Assembly: GCF_008930665.1 (NCBI RefSeq)
Contig: NZ_PQMG01000006.1
Coordinates: forward strand, 62,001 to 126,000
Direction: 5' to 3'
Origin: Corynebacterium sp. 74A
Lineage (GTDB): Bacteria; Actinomycetota; Actinomycetes; Mycobacteriales; Mycobacteriaceae
DNA length: 64,000 nucleotides
Shown one piece after another: positions 1 to 9,312 of this stretch (position 1 is its first letter; each line of letters begins with the position of its first letter). The translations under genes were made by a program, and so were the position numbers. The notes beneath the pieces were generated by a model, which saw nothing but the letters and a program-made list of their open reading frames with translations, ran no database searches and was not told the DNA's origin.

Positions 1-17
1 CGAGTTTCATTCGCCAT
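1..17 (-). CDS. parB: ParB chromosome partitioning protein, N-terminal start only (partial)
   Basis: Only the first five codons are inside the window: an ATG at 17-15 followed by codons reading MANET, running off the left edge. An AAGG sequence lies about 13 nt upstream on the minus strand. It sits 115 nt downstream of parA on the same strand, exactly where parB is expected in the rsmG-parA-parB order. The identity is therefore inferred from position, not from the protein. A second in-frame-independent ATG at 10-8 makes the exact start uncertain. Confidence 0.4.
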
Positions 18-132
18 GGTTGCTCAACATCCTTCGTTTGCGTTCCGCGTGGGCGCTGCAGGGGCGCTTAAGCGCCTGCGATCGAGACGATCGCCCCGCT
101 CGCTCCCAGTATCTTTCCTGGGCATGTTTCCG

Positions 133-1065
133 TCAATCCTCATCGCCGGATGGGGCTTGGCCGATAGGGGAGGACTCCTCGGTGGCGGGGTAGTCGCCCC
201 GATTATTCAGCTCCCGTGCCGCATCCAGATAGGCCATAGCGCCGCGCGAGCCGGGATCATATTCCAGCACTGTCTGGCTATAGCCTGGCGCCTCGGAGAC
301 CTTCACGCTGCGCGGGATCACCGTGTTGAGCACGACCTCGCCGAAGTGATTGCGCACCTCGCTGCTGACCTGCTCGGCCAGCTTGGTGCGGCCGTCATAC
401 ATGGTGAGCAGGATGGCGGAGATATGCAGATCGGGGTTGAGGTGGGTGCTGATCATGGAGATGTTATTGAGCAGCTGGCCCACGCCCTCCAGCGCGTAGT
501 ACTCGCACTGAATCGGAATGATCACCTCGTTGACGGCGGTCATGGCGTTAATCGTGAGCAAGCCCAGCGAGGGCGGGCAGTCGATGAGCACATAGTCCAG
601 ATCGTGCTCGGCGAGGAAGTCCTCATTAATGGCATCTGCCAGGCGATATTCGCGGCGCACCATGGACACCAGCTCGATCTCCGAACCCGCCAGATCGATC
701 GTGGCGGGAATGCAGAAGAGATTCTCCGAGAAGTCACAGCTCTGCATCGCCTCCTCGGCGGTAGTTTCCCCGAGGAGCAGCTCATAGCTGGAGACGGTGC
801 CGGCGCGATGCTCCACGCCGAGCGCGGTGGAGGCATTGCCCTGCGGGTCGAGGTCAATCACCAGCACCCGGAGCCCGCAAATCGCGAGACCCGCGGCAAG
901 ATTGACGGAACTGGTGGTCTTACCCACCCCGCCCTTTTGATTCGCAATCGTCACGATGCGCGGCCGCTCGGGTCGAGGCAGCTTCAGCGCATTCGGGGTG
1001 CGCACCTGCGCCGCCCGCTGTGCCGCAGCGGCAATGGGTGTGTCGTCCCACGTAGTTTCATGCAT
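133..1065 (-). CDS. parA: ParA/Soj chromosome partitioning ATPase
   Basis: Walker-type ATPase that works with ParB on parS sites to segregate the origin region. The 310-residue protein has about 40 N-terminal residues before the deviant Walker A motif KGGVGKTTSS, then DLDPQGNASTALG and the Walker B-like DYVLIDCPPSLGLLT, all typical of chromosomal ParA. Length fits the family. It lies downstream of rsmG on the same strand and upstream of the parB start at the window edge. The 5' neighbour ends about 180 nt away, so a separate promoter is possible. Family assignment is secure. Confidence 0.95.
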   Translation of the reverse strand: MHETTWDDTPIAAAAQRAAQVRTPNALKLPRPERPRIVTIANQKGGVGKTTSSVNLAAGLAICGLRVLVIDLDPQGNASTALGVEHRAGTVSSYELLLGETTAEEAMQSCDFSENLFCIPATIDLAGSEIELVSMVRREYRLADAINEDFLAEHDLDYVLIDCPPSLGLLTINAMTAVNEVIIPIQCEYYALEGVGQLLNNISMISTHLNPDLHISAILLTMYDGRTKLAEQVSSEVRNHFGEVVLNTVIPRSVKVSEAPGYSQTVLEYDPGSRGAMAYLDAARELNNRGDYPATEESSPIGQAPSGDED

Positions 1066-1242
1066 GCTCGCTGATCTATCCCCTCTATGGCTGGCCTATG
1101 AGACTACCGCGTGCGCTGCCCGGAGCATGGCCATCATGCTTATCGACGCCACCCTCTTGGCGCACACACCTAGGCCTCTAGCCTAGTGCCTCACTGTGTC
1201 ACCAACCAATGGGGTAAGAGGCCGACGCACCCACACCAACTT

Positions 1243-1935
1243 CTAGCGGCGGCGCGGGATACTGATCACCGTGGTGGGCTGCTCCAGCACACCCTCACCG
1301 ACGGTCATGATTGTGCCCAATCCGCCGCCGGCCTTGGCGATAGTGGCGTGATCGCGTTCCCATTCTTCGTGCACACTCGAGCCTTTGAGGGCAATCATTT
1401 TCCCATTCGGGCGCACCAGCGGCATACACCACCGGGCGAGCTTGCCCAAGGGGGCCACCGCCCGCGAGGTCACCACATCAAAGCGGCCAACCTCAGCGCG
1501 CACGGTCTTTTCTTCGGCGCGGCCGCGCACGACCGTGACGTTCTCCAATTCCAGCTCCTCGACCACTTCCCGCAGATAAGTGGAGCGCTTGAGCAGCGGC
1601 TCAATGAGGGTGATGGAGAGATCGGGGCGGGCGATGGCCACCGGAATGCCGGGCAGGCCCGCACCGGAGCCGATATCGGCCACGCGACGCGCATCGGCCG
1701 GGATGGCTTCGGTGACCACCGCGCAGTTGAGGATATGCCGCTCCCAAAGCCGGGGGATCTCGCGGGGGCCGATGAAGCCGCGCTGGGTGCCGGTGGTGGC
1801 GAGCGAGGCGTGATAGCGCACAGCGAGATCGAGGCGCTCGCCAAAGACGGCAGCCGCGCTCGCAGGCGGCGGAGCCATCTCTGTATTCAGCTCGCCCTCC
1901 GACTCTGGTTTCACGTGAAACATCCCTTTCCTCAT
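1243..1935 (-). CDS. rsmG: 16S rRNA (guanine-527-N7)-methyltransferase RsmG
   Basis: SAM-dependent methyltransferase of G527 in 16S rRNA (also called GidB); loss is classically linked to low-level streptomycin resistance. The 230-residue protein carries the SAM-binding motif [20 protein letters not shown] and the downstream [15 protein letters not shown] segment typical of the family. An ATG at 1935 gives [10 protein letters not shown]; the internal ATG at 1923 gives MFHVKP. The FHVK codons are themselves the parS-like sequence. It stands between yidC and parA; the KhpB/Jag gene that sits here in mycobacteria is not visible. Confidence 0.93.
   Translation of the reverse strand: MRKGMFHVKPESEGELNTEMAPPPASAAAVFGERLDLAVRYHASLATTGTQRGFIGPREIPRLWERHILNCAVVTEAIPADARRVADIGSGAGLPGIPVAIARPDLSITLIEPLLKRSTYLREVVEELELENVTVVRGRAEEKTVRAEVGRFDVVTSRAVAPLGKLARWCMPLVRPNGKMIALKGSSVHEEWERDHATIAKAGGGLGTIMTVGEGVLEQPTTVISIPRRR
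1907..1922. promoter_or_regulatory. parS-like centromere site
   Basis: GGTTTCACGTGAAACA differs at one position from the widely conserved 16-bp parS palindrome TGTTTCACGTGAAACA. It is embedded in the first codons of rsmG, a common parS location, and is close to parA and parB. ParB would nucleate here; that role is inferred from known parS biology. Confidence 0.85.
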
Positions 1936-2030
1936 CCTCGGCGCTGGCTGTATCTCCTGCCCAGCCAGACTGCACTGTATTCATCACTATACGTTGCCCT
2001 ATGCGGCCTTTCCCAAGGGGGAATATGCAT

Positions 2031-2069
2031 CGCGGCCCAGCATCTCTGCGAGGAGGATGCTGGGCCGCG
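2031..2069. terminator. Strong hairpin between yidC and rsmG
   Basis: A perfect 14-bp stem: CGCGGCCCAGCATC at 2031-2044 pairs with 2056-2069 around an 11-nt loop. It lies about 40 nt past the yidC stop on the minus strand. No U-tract follows, so it could be an attenuator, a processing hairpin or a weak terminator. Confidence 0.5.
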
Positions 2070-2111
2070 GGGGCTTACTAGGTCGCTGAACTCTAGGACG
2101 CTTGAGCGCGT

Positions 2112-3068
2112 TTAAGAGTTAGTGCCCTTCTTCGGGTTCTTCGGCTTCTGGCCAGGGCGAGGAGCAGTGGTGCGCTTCGCTTCGCGCTTGCGGGCGAGCT
2201 CTTCTTCCTCCTCGGCGTCGACCTTGGCAAAGATCCAGCGCTGCTGGAAGAAGGTCCACACGTTGTTCGATGCCATGTAGAAGAGCAGACCGATGTGCCA
2301 GAAGACACCAGTGAAAAGGATGATGCCGGGCATGAACCAGAGCATCATCTTGTTCATCATCTGCATCTGGGTGGCCATCATGTCATTCTGCGGGGCCTTG
2401 GTCTTGCCGGAGCGGCGGCGCTCCTCCTGGCGGGAGATCGACAGGCGGGCGTTCATGTGGGTTGCGAAGACCACGATAAGGATCAGCGGTGCGGCAACAG
2501 CAATGATCTTGGCGCGGGTGAAGTCCACGGTGCCGAAGGCGCCGAACATCTCATTGGGCATGGAGATATAGGAGGACAGCGGCACTCCGAAGATACGAGC
2601 ATCGAGGAAAGACTGCACCTCATCGACGCCGAAAATGTAGTTCGGGGTATTGCGGTTGACCTCAATGGACAGGCCCAGCTGGGTGCCTCCGGTACCGGTG
2701 CGGTTGAAGGAACGCAGCACGTGGAACAGGCCGATGAACACCGGCATCTGCACGAGCAGCGGGATACAGCCGGCGATGGGGTTGACACCCATCTCCTTCT
2801 GCAGCTTGCGCGACTCCTCCATCATCTTGGCTTGGTCGTTCTTGTACTTCTCGCGGATGGCCTGCATCTTCGGCTGCATCTCTTGCATCTTCAGCGTCGA
2901 GCGCATCTGCTTGAGCATGGGCCTGACGAGGAAGGCACGGATGGTCACCGTCAGAAGAACGATGGCGAGCACCCAGGACACACCCGAGTCGGGGTCGAGG
3001 ACATAACTGACCACCTTGTGCCAAAACCACAAGATGGCAGAAATTGCATAATAAATAGGATCCAGCAC
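2112..3068 (-). CDS. yidC: YidC/Oxa1 membrane protein insertase
   Basis: Inserts membrane proteins, with SecYEG or alone. The 318-residue protein has the core of Gram-positive YidC: an N-terminal membrane segment (MLDPIYYAISAILWFWHKVV), VLAIVLLTVTIRAFLVRPML, the cytoplasmic coiled hairpin with KMQAIREKYKNDQAKM, then MGVNPIAGCIPLLVQMPVFIGLFHVLR and later hydrophobic segments. The C-terminus is basic and Pro-rich (KRTTAPRPGQKPKNPKKGTNS), as expected for ribosome contact. It follows yidD in the rpmH-rnpA-yidD-yidC order. Confidence 0.95.
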   Translation of the reverse strand: MLDPIYYAISAILWFWHKVVSYVLDPDSGVSWVLAIVLLTVTIRAFLVRPMLKQMRSTLKMQEMQPKMQAIREKYKNDQAKMMEESRKLQKEMGVNPIAGCIPLLVQMPVFIGLFHVLRSFNRTGTGGTQLGLSIEVNRNTPNYIFGVDEVQSFLDARIFGVPLSSYISMPNEMFGAFGTVDFTRAKIIAVAAPLILIVVFATHMNARLSISRQEERRRSGKTKAPQNDMMATQMQMMNKMMLWFMPGIILFTGVFWHIGLLFYMASNNVWTFFQQRWIFAKVDAEEEEELARKREAKRTTAPRPGQKPKNPKKGTNS

Positions 3069-3225
3069 GGCGTTCTGAATGCTCCTTTAGCTGCTACGTG
3101 GTGTGATCATCGTTCAGGGTTCAGCAGCGCGCCGCTCGGCGCCTGCGTCGTGCCGCAGAAAAACACAGCCACATGGGGTGTTCGCTCGCGCCGCCACCGG
3201 CGGCACATATGCGTGTATTATTCCA

Positions 3226-3537
3226 TCATTTTCTCTGCACTGGGGGCACGGGGTCATAGCCGCCCGGATGCCAGGGACCACACTTACTCAGACGAATCAC
3301 GGTGAGCAGCACCCCACGCAACGCCCCAAAGCGCTGCAAGCTGCCCAGCGCGTAGGCGCTGCAACTCGGTTCGAAGCGGCAGCTCGGGCCGCTTTTGAGT
3401 CCAGAAAGATACTTCTGGTACAGCCGCACCGCACCGACCAACACCGCGGTCAGCGGGCCACGCCGAGTGGGCCTAGTGGGACTGTGCGGTGCGCTCGGCG
3501 AAGCGTCGTCGACTGCGTGCGAGTGCTCGTCTAACAT
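3226..3537 (-). CDS. yidD: YidD membrane protein insertion efficiency factor
   Basis: Small accessory protein of the YidC/Sec pathway. After a roughly 30-residue variable N-terminus comes the family core: AVRLYQKYLSGLKSGPSCRFEPSCSAYALGSL (quoted in part), with cysteines in CRFEPSCS and a later KCGPWHPGGYDPVP. Length 103 residues is slightly long for the family. Its start overlaps the end of rnpA by 65 nt, so the two are probably translationally coupled, and yidC follows on the same strand. Confidence 0.92.
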   Translation of the reverse strand: MLDEHSHAVDDASPSAPHSPTRPTRRGPLTAVLVGAVRLYQKYLSGLKSGPSCRFEPSCSAYALGSLQRFGALRGVLLTVIRLSKCGPWHPGGYDPVPPVQRK

Positions 3538-3859
3538 CGTCCTCTAATTTCCCTGCGGGGGCATCGGCGCTGGCAGGCAGCGCTCGGATGACCACTCGGT
3601 CCGTGCGATCGAGCTCGTTGGCGAGCTCGGCACAGATATGCCGCAGCCGCCGGGCGACGCGGTGACGAATCACAGCATTCCCGACGGCTTTAGACACGAT
3701 GAGCCCGAAATGCGGCCCACCAAAGCTCACCTGAGGCTCCCGCTCCTCGCAGGCGCGCGAATAATAAGCAACCACGCGCTTGGTTCCGGCCCGGCTTGCG
3801 CCGGAGACAACCTGCGAAAACTCCGCAGAGGAACCAATTTTGAGGTTCTTCGGAAGCAT
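3473..3859 (-). CDS. rnpA: Ribonuclease P protein component
   Basis: Protein subunit of RNase P, which matures tRNA 5' ends. I chose ATG at 3859 (MLPKNLKIGSS), giving 128 residues; the frame is open 60 nt further upstream, but the extension has no RnpA character. The core FGLIVSKAVGNAVIRHRVARRLRH matches the conserved RnpA RNA-binding signature (K-A-V-G-x-A-x-x-R-x-R-x-x-R-R-x-R). It sits 83 nt downstream of rpmH, the usual pairing. Confidence 0.93.
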   Translation of the reverse strand: MLPKNLKIGSSAEFSQVVSGASRAGTKRVVAYYSRACEEREPQVSFGGPHFGLIVSKAVGNAVIRHRVARRLRHICAELANELDRTDRVVIRALPASADAPAGKLEDDVRRALARSRRRFAERTAQSH

Positions 3860-3942
3860 CAGTGCGCCCCTCGAGTAATTTTTCGGTGGCGAGGCCCCGG
3901 GCCACAGAGTGCGTGGCACCGTCGCCTCACGGGAAAAGAAAA

Positions 3943-4086
3943 CTACGCGGTGAGGCGAGCACGGCCCTTGCGGCGACGTGCAGCGACGATAGCGCGACCG
4001 GAACGGGTGCGCATACGAGTACGGAAACCGTGGACGCGGGCACGACGACGGTTATTGGGCTGGAAAGTCCGCTTGCCCTTAGCCAT
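3943..4086 (-). CDS. rpmH: 50S ribosomal protein L34
   Basis: A 47-residue, strongly basic protein ([20 protein letters not shown] at the start; RGRARLTA-like end), the classic L34 sequence with [20 protein letters not shown] in the middle. It begins at ATG 4086-4084 and ends at TAG 3945-3943. First gene of the minus-strand rpmH-rnpA-yidD-yidC group that reads away from dnaA. Confidence 0.97.
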   Translation of the reverse strand: MAKGKRTFQPNNRRRARVHGFRTRMRTRSGRAIVAARRRKGRARLTA

Positions 4087-5568
4087 AGGTCAAACACTCC
4101 TTGAAAGTTTGCTGTCATAAGCTCCGCGCTGCTCAGCACTAGAGACCCAGACCACAATGGCGGCCTGAGACGCTGGCGCTGCGCGACGCCTAAGGAACTC
4201 ATGAGATGAATTCTCTTCTTCCCCTCTTCCGCCGAAGCGAAACAGGATGCAGATCGATACTTCAGCTTCCGCAACGAGGTAGTCACCCACCTCCGAGCCG
4301 GCGCTCGAATCAGCGCACTGTACCGCCGAAGTATCGTCCACACGCGGCCCTGCCCACCCCATCTGCAAGGCTCAACCTCAGGTTGAACCCGCGATGCAGC
4401 TGCGTGACCGCAATAGACCTAGACAGAATACGGTATGGCCGTCGTGAATAACAAGTTGCCACGCGAATAAGATTCGTGGCGCTAGCTGGGCGAACTTACA
4501 TCCCTGTGCTTTTCCCGCTGTAGCTGTGCTGCAACCAGGACACCATCGCGGACGGACTTGTACGGCCCCGAACTCGGCACAAATAGTACGGGTGTACTGG
4601 TATTTAGGTGATTCCACCAGTACCCACATCCAAGAGTGTAAAGCCCCCTCGGCCACGCTCCCCGCGCTCTGCCCGCACGGCCACCGAGGAAGAGCCACGG
4701 CGCTACAGCGGGGGGAGAATGAGCATTTTTTACCCCTGAAATACTGCCGATGTAATTCTCGGCTCGACCCTCGACACCCCTCTGCTCCCGCTCCTGCGGC
4801 AATGCCGATGCGCAACAGAAAAAGAGCATGTCATCGCAATGTGGGATTATCGACTTTCCGGCCGAGGGTACGGAGATAACGATAATTACAGTATTGATAT
4901 TCCCCGCGATTGTTGGACTGTATCCACCACCGGCGGGTAACAATGGAAACCGTGAATTAAACACAGCTGTGAACACCCCGTGGCTGTGGATAACTCTAAA
5001 GCTGAAGTTGAGACTTCCCTGAGCCCGGCGCTTTGATGCAGCTCAGAACCCATTTTTTCGGCGATTTAGTTATGCACAGGCTCTCGACTAGGCTGTGGAT
5101 AGCGCTTGTGCAGTCCAGTTATCCACAGCTGTGGATAACGTTGTGGAAAACTCCGCATCACCATGGAGTTCGGCTATGTCGGCTCTGTGCACACGGCGGT
5201 GTAATCACACAACCGTGCATCCACAGCGAAGCGTTCTTTCCGACTGAGATAACTCGCTTTTTCTGGGGTTATGAACAGGCTCGGAAAGGCCGTCGGGGAG
5301 AGGGGAGACCGGCTTTAAGCGCGCGTGCGCCTTGAGGCTTTGGTGTTTCCTCGCTTCGCCGCGATAGCGGTGAGCTAGGGGTGCCCATGGCTGGTGGCTG
5401 CAGCTCCTTTCGAGGACACCGTTATTCGGAAACGACCTCCTCGCTGGGAAAACGTATCGTGCCTGTGTGGCAGGGATGGTGCGGATGTGTCGTTTCCGCG
5501 TGCCATCACCCGGTGGTGGTGCTGTGCCCGTGATTGTCCGTCCACCCGTGTAGTAAGGGGCTTTCCCT
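4087..5568. other. Gene-free rpmH-dnaA region, left part of the origin
   Basis: About 1.5 kb with no credible gene: the open frames here lack start signals and any recognisable protein. It must carry the divergent rpmH and dnaA promoters. Around 4870-4910 it turns AT-rich (gataacgataattacagta), which could be an unwinding element just left of the DnaA boxes at 4985-5150. The dnaA ribosome site TAAGGGG ends 8 nt before its GTG start. Confidence 0.6.
4985..5150. promoter_or_regulatory. oriC: DnaA-box cluster upstream of dnaA (oriC or dnaA autoregulation)
   Basis: Boxes seen: TGTGGATAA at 4985-4993 (perfect), TTATGCACA at 5070-5078, TGTGGATAG at 5094-5102, TTATCCACA at 5119-5127 (perfect), TGTGGATAA at 5130-5138 (perfect) and TGTGGAAAA at 5142-5150. 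The pair at 5119-5138 forms a perfect 20-bp inverted repeat. Consensus TTATCCACA is established; function as an origin or as a dnaA operator is inferred from position. Confidence 0.8.
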
Positions 5569-7332
5569 GTGACAGAGCATTCTGGTTCTCTCGCCCAGAC
5601 GTGGCAGAGCGTGATTAACGATCTGTTGGCGCTGTCTGAGCAACCCTCCTCTGGGATCGGACCAATTAGCGCCCGCCAGCGCGGTTTTCTCAGCCTCGTC
5701 ACCCCGGTGGCCTTGGTGCCGGGCTATGCGGTGCTCGCCGCGCCTCATGCGATGGCGAAAACCGTCATTGAGCAGGATTTGGGCCCTGCGCTGACCTCTG
5801 TTCTTACCACCCATATGGGCCGCCCGACGGGGCTGGCCGTCAGCGTCAATCCGGAAGCGATCATGCCGGAGACCGCCGCCGCCCCCGAGCAGGCCGCGGA
5901 CTATTCCGAGCACGCCGAACACGCCGAGCAGCGCGTAGATCCCCACGGGGCGGCCAGCAGCGCGGCCACGGAGATGCTCAATAACGACAACGCAGCGGTC
6001 GTCCCGCCGCCGAGCAGCGCGCAGACGCTCTCGCAGCCTACCGCGCACTCCGAGGGCGACAGCCCGCAGCAGCAGTGGGCGGATCAGGGCTGGCCGGAGA
6101 AGAATTGGCAGGAAAGCCATGCCAACTATCCCGAACAACCGCAGCACTCCGAGCCCGGCCAGCATGGGGCTCAGCACCATGATTCGCTGGCGCAGCGCGG
6201 CCACGACGCCTCGGTGGGTTTCGGGCACCCGGTAACCAATCCGCAGGCAGCAGCACCGCAGCGCTATACTCGCGAACAGCCGGCCCCCAAGGCATCCTCG
6301 GAAGGATCGCTGAATCCGAAGTACACCTTCGATTCCTTCGTTATCGGATCCTCCAATCGTTTCGCCCATGCCGCGGCAGTCGCGGTGGCGGAGACCCCAG
6401 CGAAAGCCTTCAACCCGCTGTTCATCTGGGGCGGATCAGGACTGGGGAAAACCCACCTTCTACACGCTGCGGGCCTTTACTCGCAGGTACTGCAGCCGGG
6501 CCTGCGCGTGAAGTATGTCTCCAGTGAGGAATTCACTAATGACTACATCAACTCGGTGCGCGATGACCGCCAGGAAGCCTTCAAGCGGCGCTACCGCAAC
6601 CTCGACATCCTCATGGTTGATGACATCCAATTCCTCGAGGGCAAAGAGGGAACGCAGGAAGAGTTCTTCCACACCTTCAACGCCCTCCACCAGGCGGATA
6701 AGCAGATCATTTTGTCCTCGGACCGGCCCCCGAAGGAGCTGACCACTCTCGAGGATCGTCTGCGCACCCGTTTTGCCGCGGGGCTGATCACCGATATTCA
6801 GCCCCCGGACTTAGAAACCCGCATCGCCATTTTGATGAAGAAGGCCCAAGACGATGGCACCCAAGTGCCCCGGGATGTGCTGGAGCTGATCGCCAGCCGC
6901 TTCGAGTCCTCTATTCGTGAACTCGAGGGGGCGCTGATTCGGGTGGCGGCGTTTTCTTCGCTGACCAATCAGCCGATCACCATCGAGCACGCCGAGGTGG
7001 CGCTGCGCGACATCATGCCGGAGAACAAGCACGTCGAGATCACCGGGCAGACCATCATCACCGCCACGGCCAATTACTTCGACATCTCGGTGGACACCAT
7101 CACCGGCACGAGCAAAACCCATGCGGTGGTCCATGCCCGCCAGCTAGCCATGTACATCTGCCGCGAGCTCACGGCTCTCTCCTTGCCCCAGATCGCCGAG
7201 AAATTCGGTGGTAAGAACCACACCACCGTGATGTATGCGGTGCGCAAGATCAAGAACGAGATGCAAGAAAATCGCGAAACCTACGATCAGATCCAGGAGC
7301 TCACCCAGCTGATCAAGAATGGCTCCGCTTAG
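5569..7332 (+). CDS. dnaA: Chromosomal replication initiator DnaA
   Basis: AAA+ ATPase that binds DnaA boxes and melts the origin. GTG start at 5569 with a TAAGGGG ribosome site 8 nt upstream. The 587 residues comprise an N-terminal domain ([14 protein letters not shown]), a long, Gln/Ala/His-rich low-complexity linker (about residues 100-240), then the AAA+ core with [23 protein letters not shown], Walker [14 protein letters not shown], Walker [15 protein letters not shown], and the C-terminal DNA-binding signature [15 protein letters not shown]. The long linker is typical of actinobacterial DnaA. Confidence 0.98.
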   Translation: MTEHSGSLAQTWQSVINDLLALSEQPSSGIGPISARQRGFLSLVTPVALVPGYAVLAAPHAMAKTVIEQDLGPALTSVLTTHMGRPTGLAVSVNPEAIMPETAAAPEQAADYSEHAEHAEQRVDPHGAASSAATEMLNNDNAAVVPPPSSAQTLSQPTAHSEGDSPQQQWADQGWPEKNWQESHANYPEQPQHSEPGQHGAQHHDSLAQRGHDASVGFGHPVTNPQAAAPQRYTREQPAPKASSEGSLNPKYTFDSFVIGSSNRFAHAAAVAVAETPAKAFNPLFIWGGSGLGKTHLLHAAGLYSQVLQPGLRVKYVSSEEFTNDYINSVRDDRQEAFKRRYRNLDILMVDDIQFLEGKEGTQEEFFHTFNALHQADKQIILSSDRPPKELTTLEDRLRTRFAAGLITDIQPPDLETRIAILMKKAQDDGTQVPRDVLELIASRFESSIRELEGALIRVAAFSSLTNQPITIEHAEVALRDIMPENKHVEITGQTIITATANYFDISVDTITGTSKTHAVVHARQLAMYICRELTALSLPQIAEKFGGKNHTTVMYAVRKIKNEMQENRETYDQIQELTQLIKNGSA

Positions 7333-8096
7333 CGAGGCCTACGAGCCAGGCTTTTTAGCCAGACTTTCACCCCCGCGGGGTAGGGCAGGAGCACCTTCTG
7401 CCCGCCGCGGCCCCCAGCGCCCGTATGCACAGTGTGTGGCACGGGCGCTGTGTCGTATCTGTACTGGGCGAAGGCGCCGCAGAGGTGGCGTCGATACGCG
7501 CGCTGGGGCGTTATCCACAGAGTTATTCACAGTTGTGTAATTACAGAATTGTCATTTACTGCCCGTTCGGAGAAACCGCAGGTCGCCGCCTGTGCATAAG
7601 TGGCGATTTTCTGTTGTTCGCAGCCGCCTCGACGGTGCATGAATTGTGCACAACGAGCAGGGGTCGAAAGTTGTGCACAACCCCCTCTAGTTATGCACCT
7701 GTTATGCACAGCCTGGAACACATGCCGCAACGCTAGGGTGAGCTGCGCGGATCGTGGAATTACACAGATTGCACAGCACCTACTGCTACTACCAAAGAAA
7801 GTTATGGATTGAACTAAGAAGAAATAGGGGGTGTGGACGCGGCGCCGATTCCTGTCATTCACCGCACCCGCCACGACGGCACGCCGCGAGGTGCGGGGAG
7901 GCGGAATCACATATCCCCTCCCGCGCGGATCCCGGTTTATAGCGGAGTGTGATTCTTGTAGGCTGGGAGGGAAGAACAATTGTTTTGCCGCCGATGAGCC
8001 GATACTGGGCCATATTGGCCGTATCGCCGAGGACCTGATAGCAGGATTTCTTGGCTGCTCAGCGGCTGCTTGTGCTTGAAGGAGCCTCAGCTAAGC
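7333..8096. other. Gene-free dnaA-dnaN region
   Basis: 764 bp without a credible gene. It contains the second DnaA-box cluster (7511-7710) and a relatively AT-rich stretch around 7530-7560. It also carries the promoter of dnaN, which has an AAGGAG ribosome site at 8079-8084. In many actinobacteria oriC lies in this interval. Confidence 0.65.
7511..7710. promoter_or_regulatory. oriC: DnaA-box cluster between dnaA and dnaN (probable oriC)
   Basis: Boxes seen: TTATCCACA at 7511-7519 (perfect), TTATTCACA at 7523-7531, two palindromic TTGTGCACAA copies at 7644-7653 and 7671-7680, TTATGCACC at 7691-7699 and TTATGCACA at 7702-7710. The first two and last two pairs are direct repeats spaced 11-12 nt apart. 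Origin activity is inferred from the dnaA-dnaN position known in actinobacteria. Confidence 0.8.
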
Positions 8097-9302
8097 ATGG
8101 AATCGCAGCCTGTGTCTTTCCGAGTGTCGAAAGATGACTTTTCCGCAGCCGTGGGCTGGGTCGCTCGTAGTTTGCCCACCAAGCCCACCCAGCCGGTACT
8201 TCGCGGCATGGTGATTAGCGCCGACGATGACGGCCTCACCCTGGCCGGATTCGACTATGAAGTATCCACCAAGGTCAGCATCTCGGCGGAGATCGATGAG
8301 CCGGGCCGCATCGCCGTTCCCGGCAAGCTGGTCTCGGATATTGTGAGTTCGCTGCCAAATAAGCCCATCGAGGTGCGCACCGACGAGTCCAAGGCATTTT
8401 TCCGCTGCGGTTCCTCCAGCTTTGAGCTCCCGCTGATCCCGCTGGATGATTATCCTGCGCTGCCCACGCTGCCGGAGGTGACCGGCCGAGTGAACCCGAG
8501 CCTCTTCAACGAGGCCGTGTCCCAGGTGGCCATCGCCGCTGGTAAAGACGACACGTTGCCGATGCTCACCGGCGTGCACATGAAGGTGCAGGGAAAGAAC
8601 GTGGTCATGGCCGCCACCGACCGTTTCCGGCTCGCGGTGCGGCGCTTCGAGTGGGAGCCGGTGGCCGATGACGTCGAGGCCGCCCTGCTCATCCCGGCGA
8701 AAACCTTGCAGGAAAACGCCCGATCCATCGATCCCTCGCTCAACGAGAACGTGGAGATCGCCGCTGGTACCGGCGAGAAGGTGGGCGCCGATGGTCTCTT
8801 CGGCGTGCATACCCGCAACCGCCAGACCACCACCCGCATGCTGGATGCGGAGTTCCCGAACTACGATCCGCTCCTGCCGAAGGTGCACACCTCTTTGGCA
8901 ACCGTGGCTATCGGCCCGCTTCTCGACGCCATCAAGCGTGTCTCCCTCGTGGCCGAGCGCAATGCGCAGATCCGCATGCACTTCTCCGAGGGCCAGGTGG
9001 TGTTGGCTGCCGGTGCCACTGATTCCGGCCACGCCGAGGAGTCGCTGCCCTGTGACTATCAGGTGGGCGAGGGCGCCGAGGGCCAGGATTCCCTGCTCAT
9101 CGCCTTTAACCCCTCCTACCTCAAGGAGGGCCTCAACGCCATGCCGGGACAGCGCGTGGTCTTTGGTTTCACCGCTCCGTCGCGCCCGGCGATCATCATC
9201 CCCGAGCCGGAGGAAGCCATCGAGGCTAATTCCGCTGGTGAGTTCCCCACCCCGGGGTCGGAATTCACCTATCTGCTGATGCCGGTTCGCCTGCCGGGCT
9301 AA
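8097..9302 (+). CDS. dnaN: DNA polymerase III beta subunit (sliding clamp)
   Basis: Ring-shaped clamp that tethers polymerase III to DNA. I take ATG 8097 ([19 protein letters not shown]) with AAGGAG 12 nt upstream; 401 residues. Recognisable clamp features include [21 protein letters not shown] near the N-terminus, [32 protein letters not shown], and the C-terminal [12 protein letters not shown], the conserved P-M-R-L end that lines the clamp surface. recF follows after 10 nt, suggesting co-transcription. Confidence 0.98.
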   Translation: MESQPVSFRVSKDDFSAAVGWVARSLPTKPTQPVLRGMVISADDDGLTLAGFDYEVSTKVSISAEIDEPGRIAVPGKLVSDIVSSLPNKPIEVRTDESKAFFRCGSSSFELPLIPLDDYPALPTLPEVTGRVNPSLFNEAVSQVAIAAGKDDTLPMLTGVHMKVQGKNVVMAATDRFRLAVRRFEWEPVADDVEAALLIPAKTLQENARSIDPSLNENVEIAAGTGEKVGADGLFGVHTRNRQTTTRMLDAEFPNYDPLLPKVHTSLATVAIGPLLDAIKRVSLVAERNAQIRMHFSEGQVVLAAGATDSGHAEESLPCDYQVGEGAEGQDSLLIAFNPSYLKEGLNAMPGQRVVFGFTAPSRPAIIIPEPEEAIEANSAGEFPTPGSEFTYLLMPVRLPG

Positions 9303-9312
9303 TTCTTCCGCG

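Noticed and set aside
4206-4976. Overlapping open frames on both strands between rpmH and dnaA
   Set aside because: No ribosome sites, biased composition and no recognisable domains; the region fits an origin or promoter interval.
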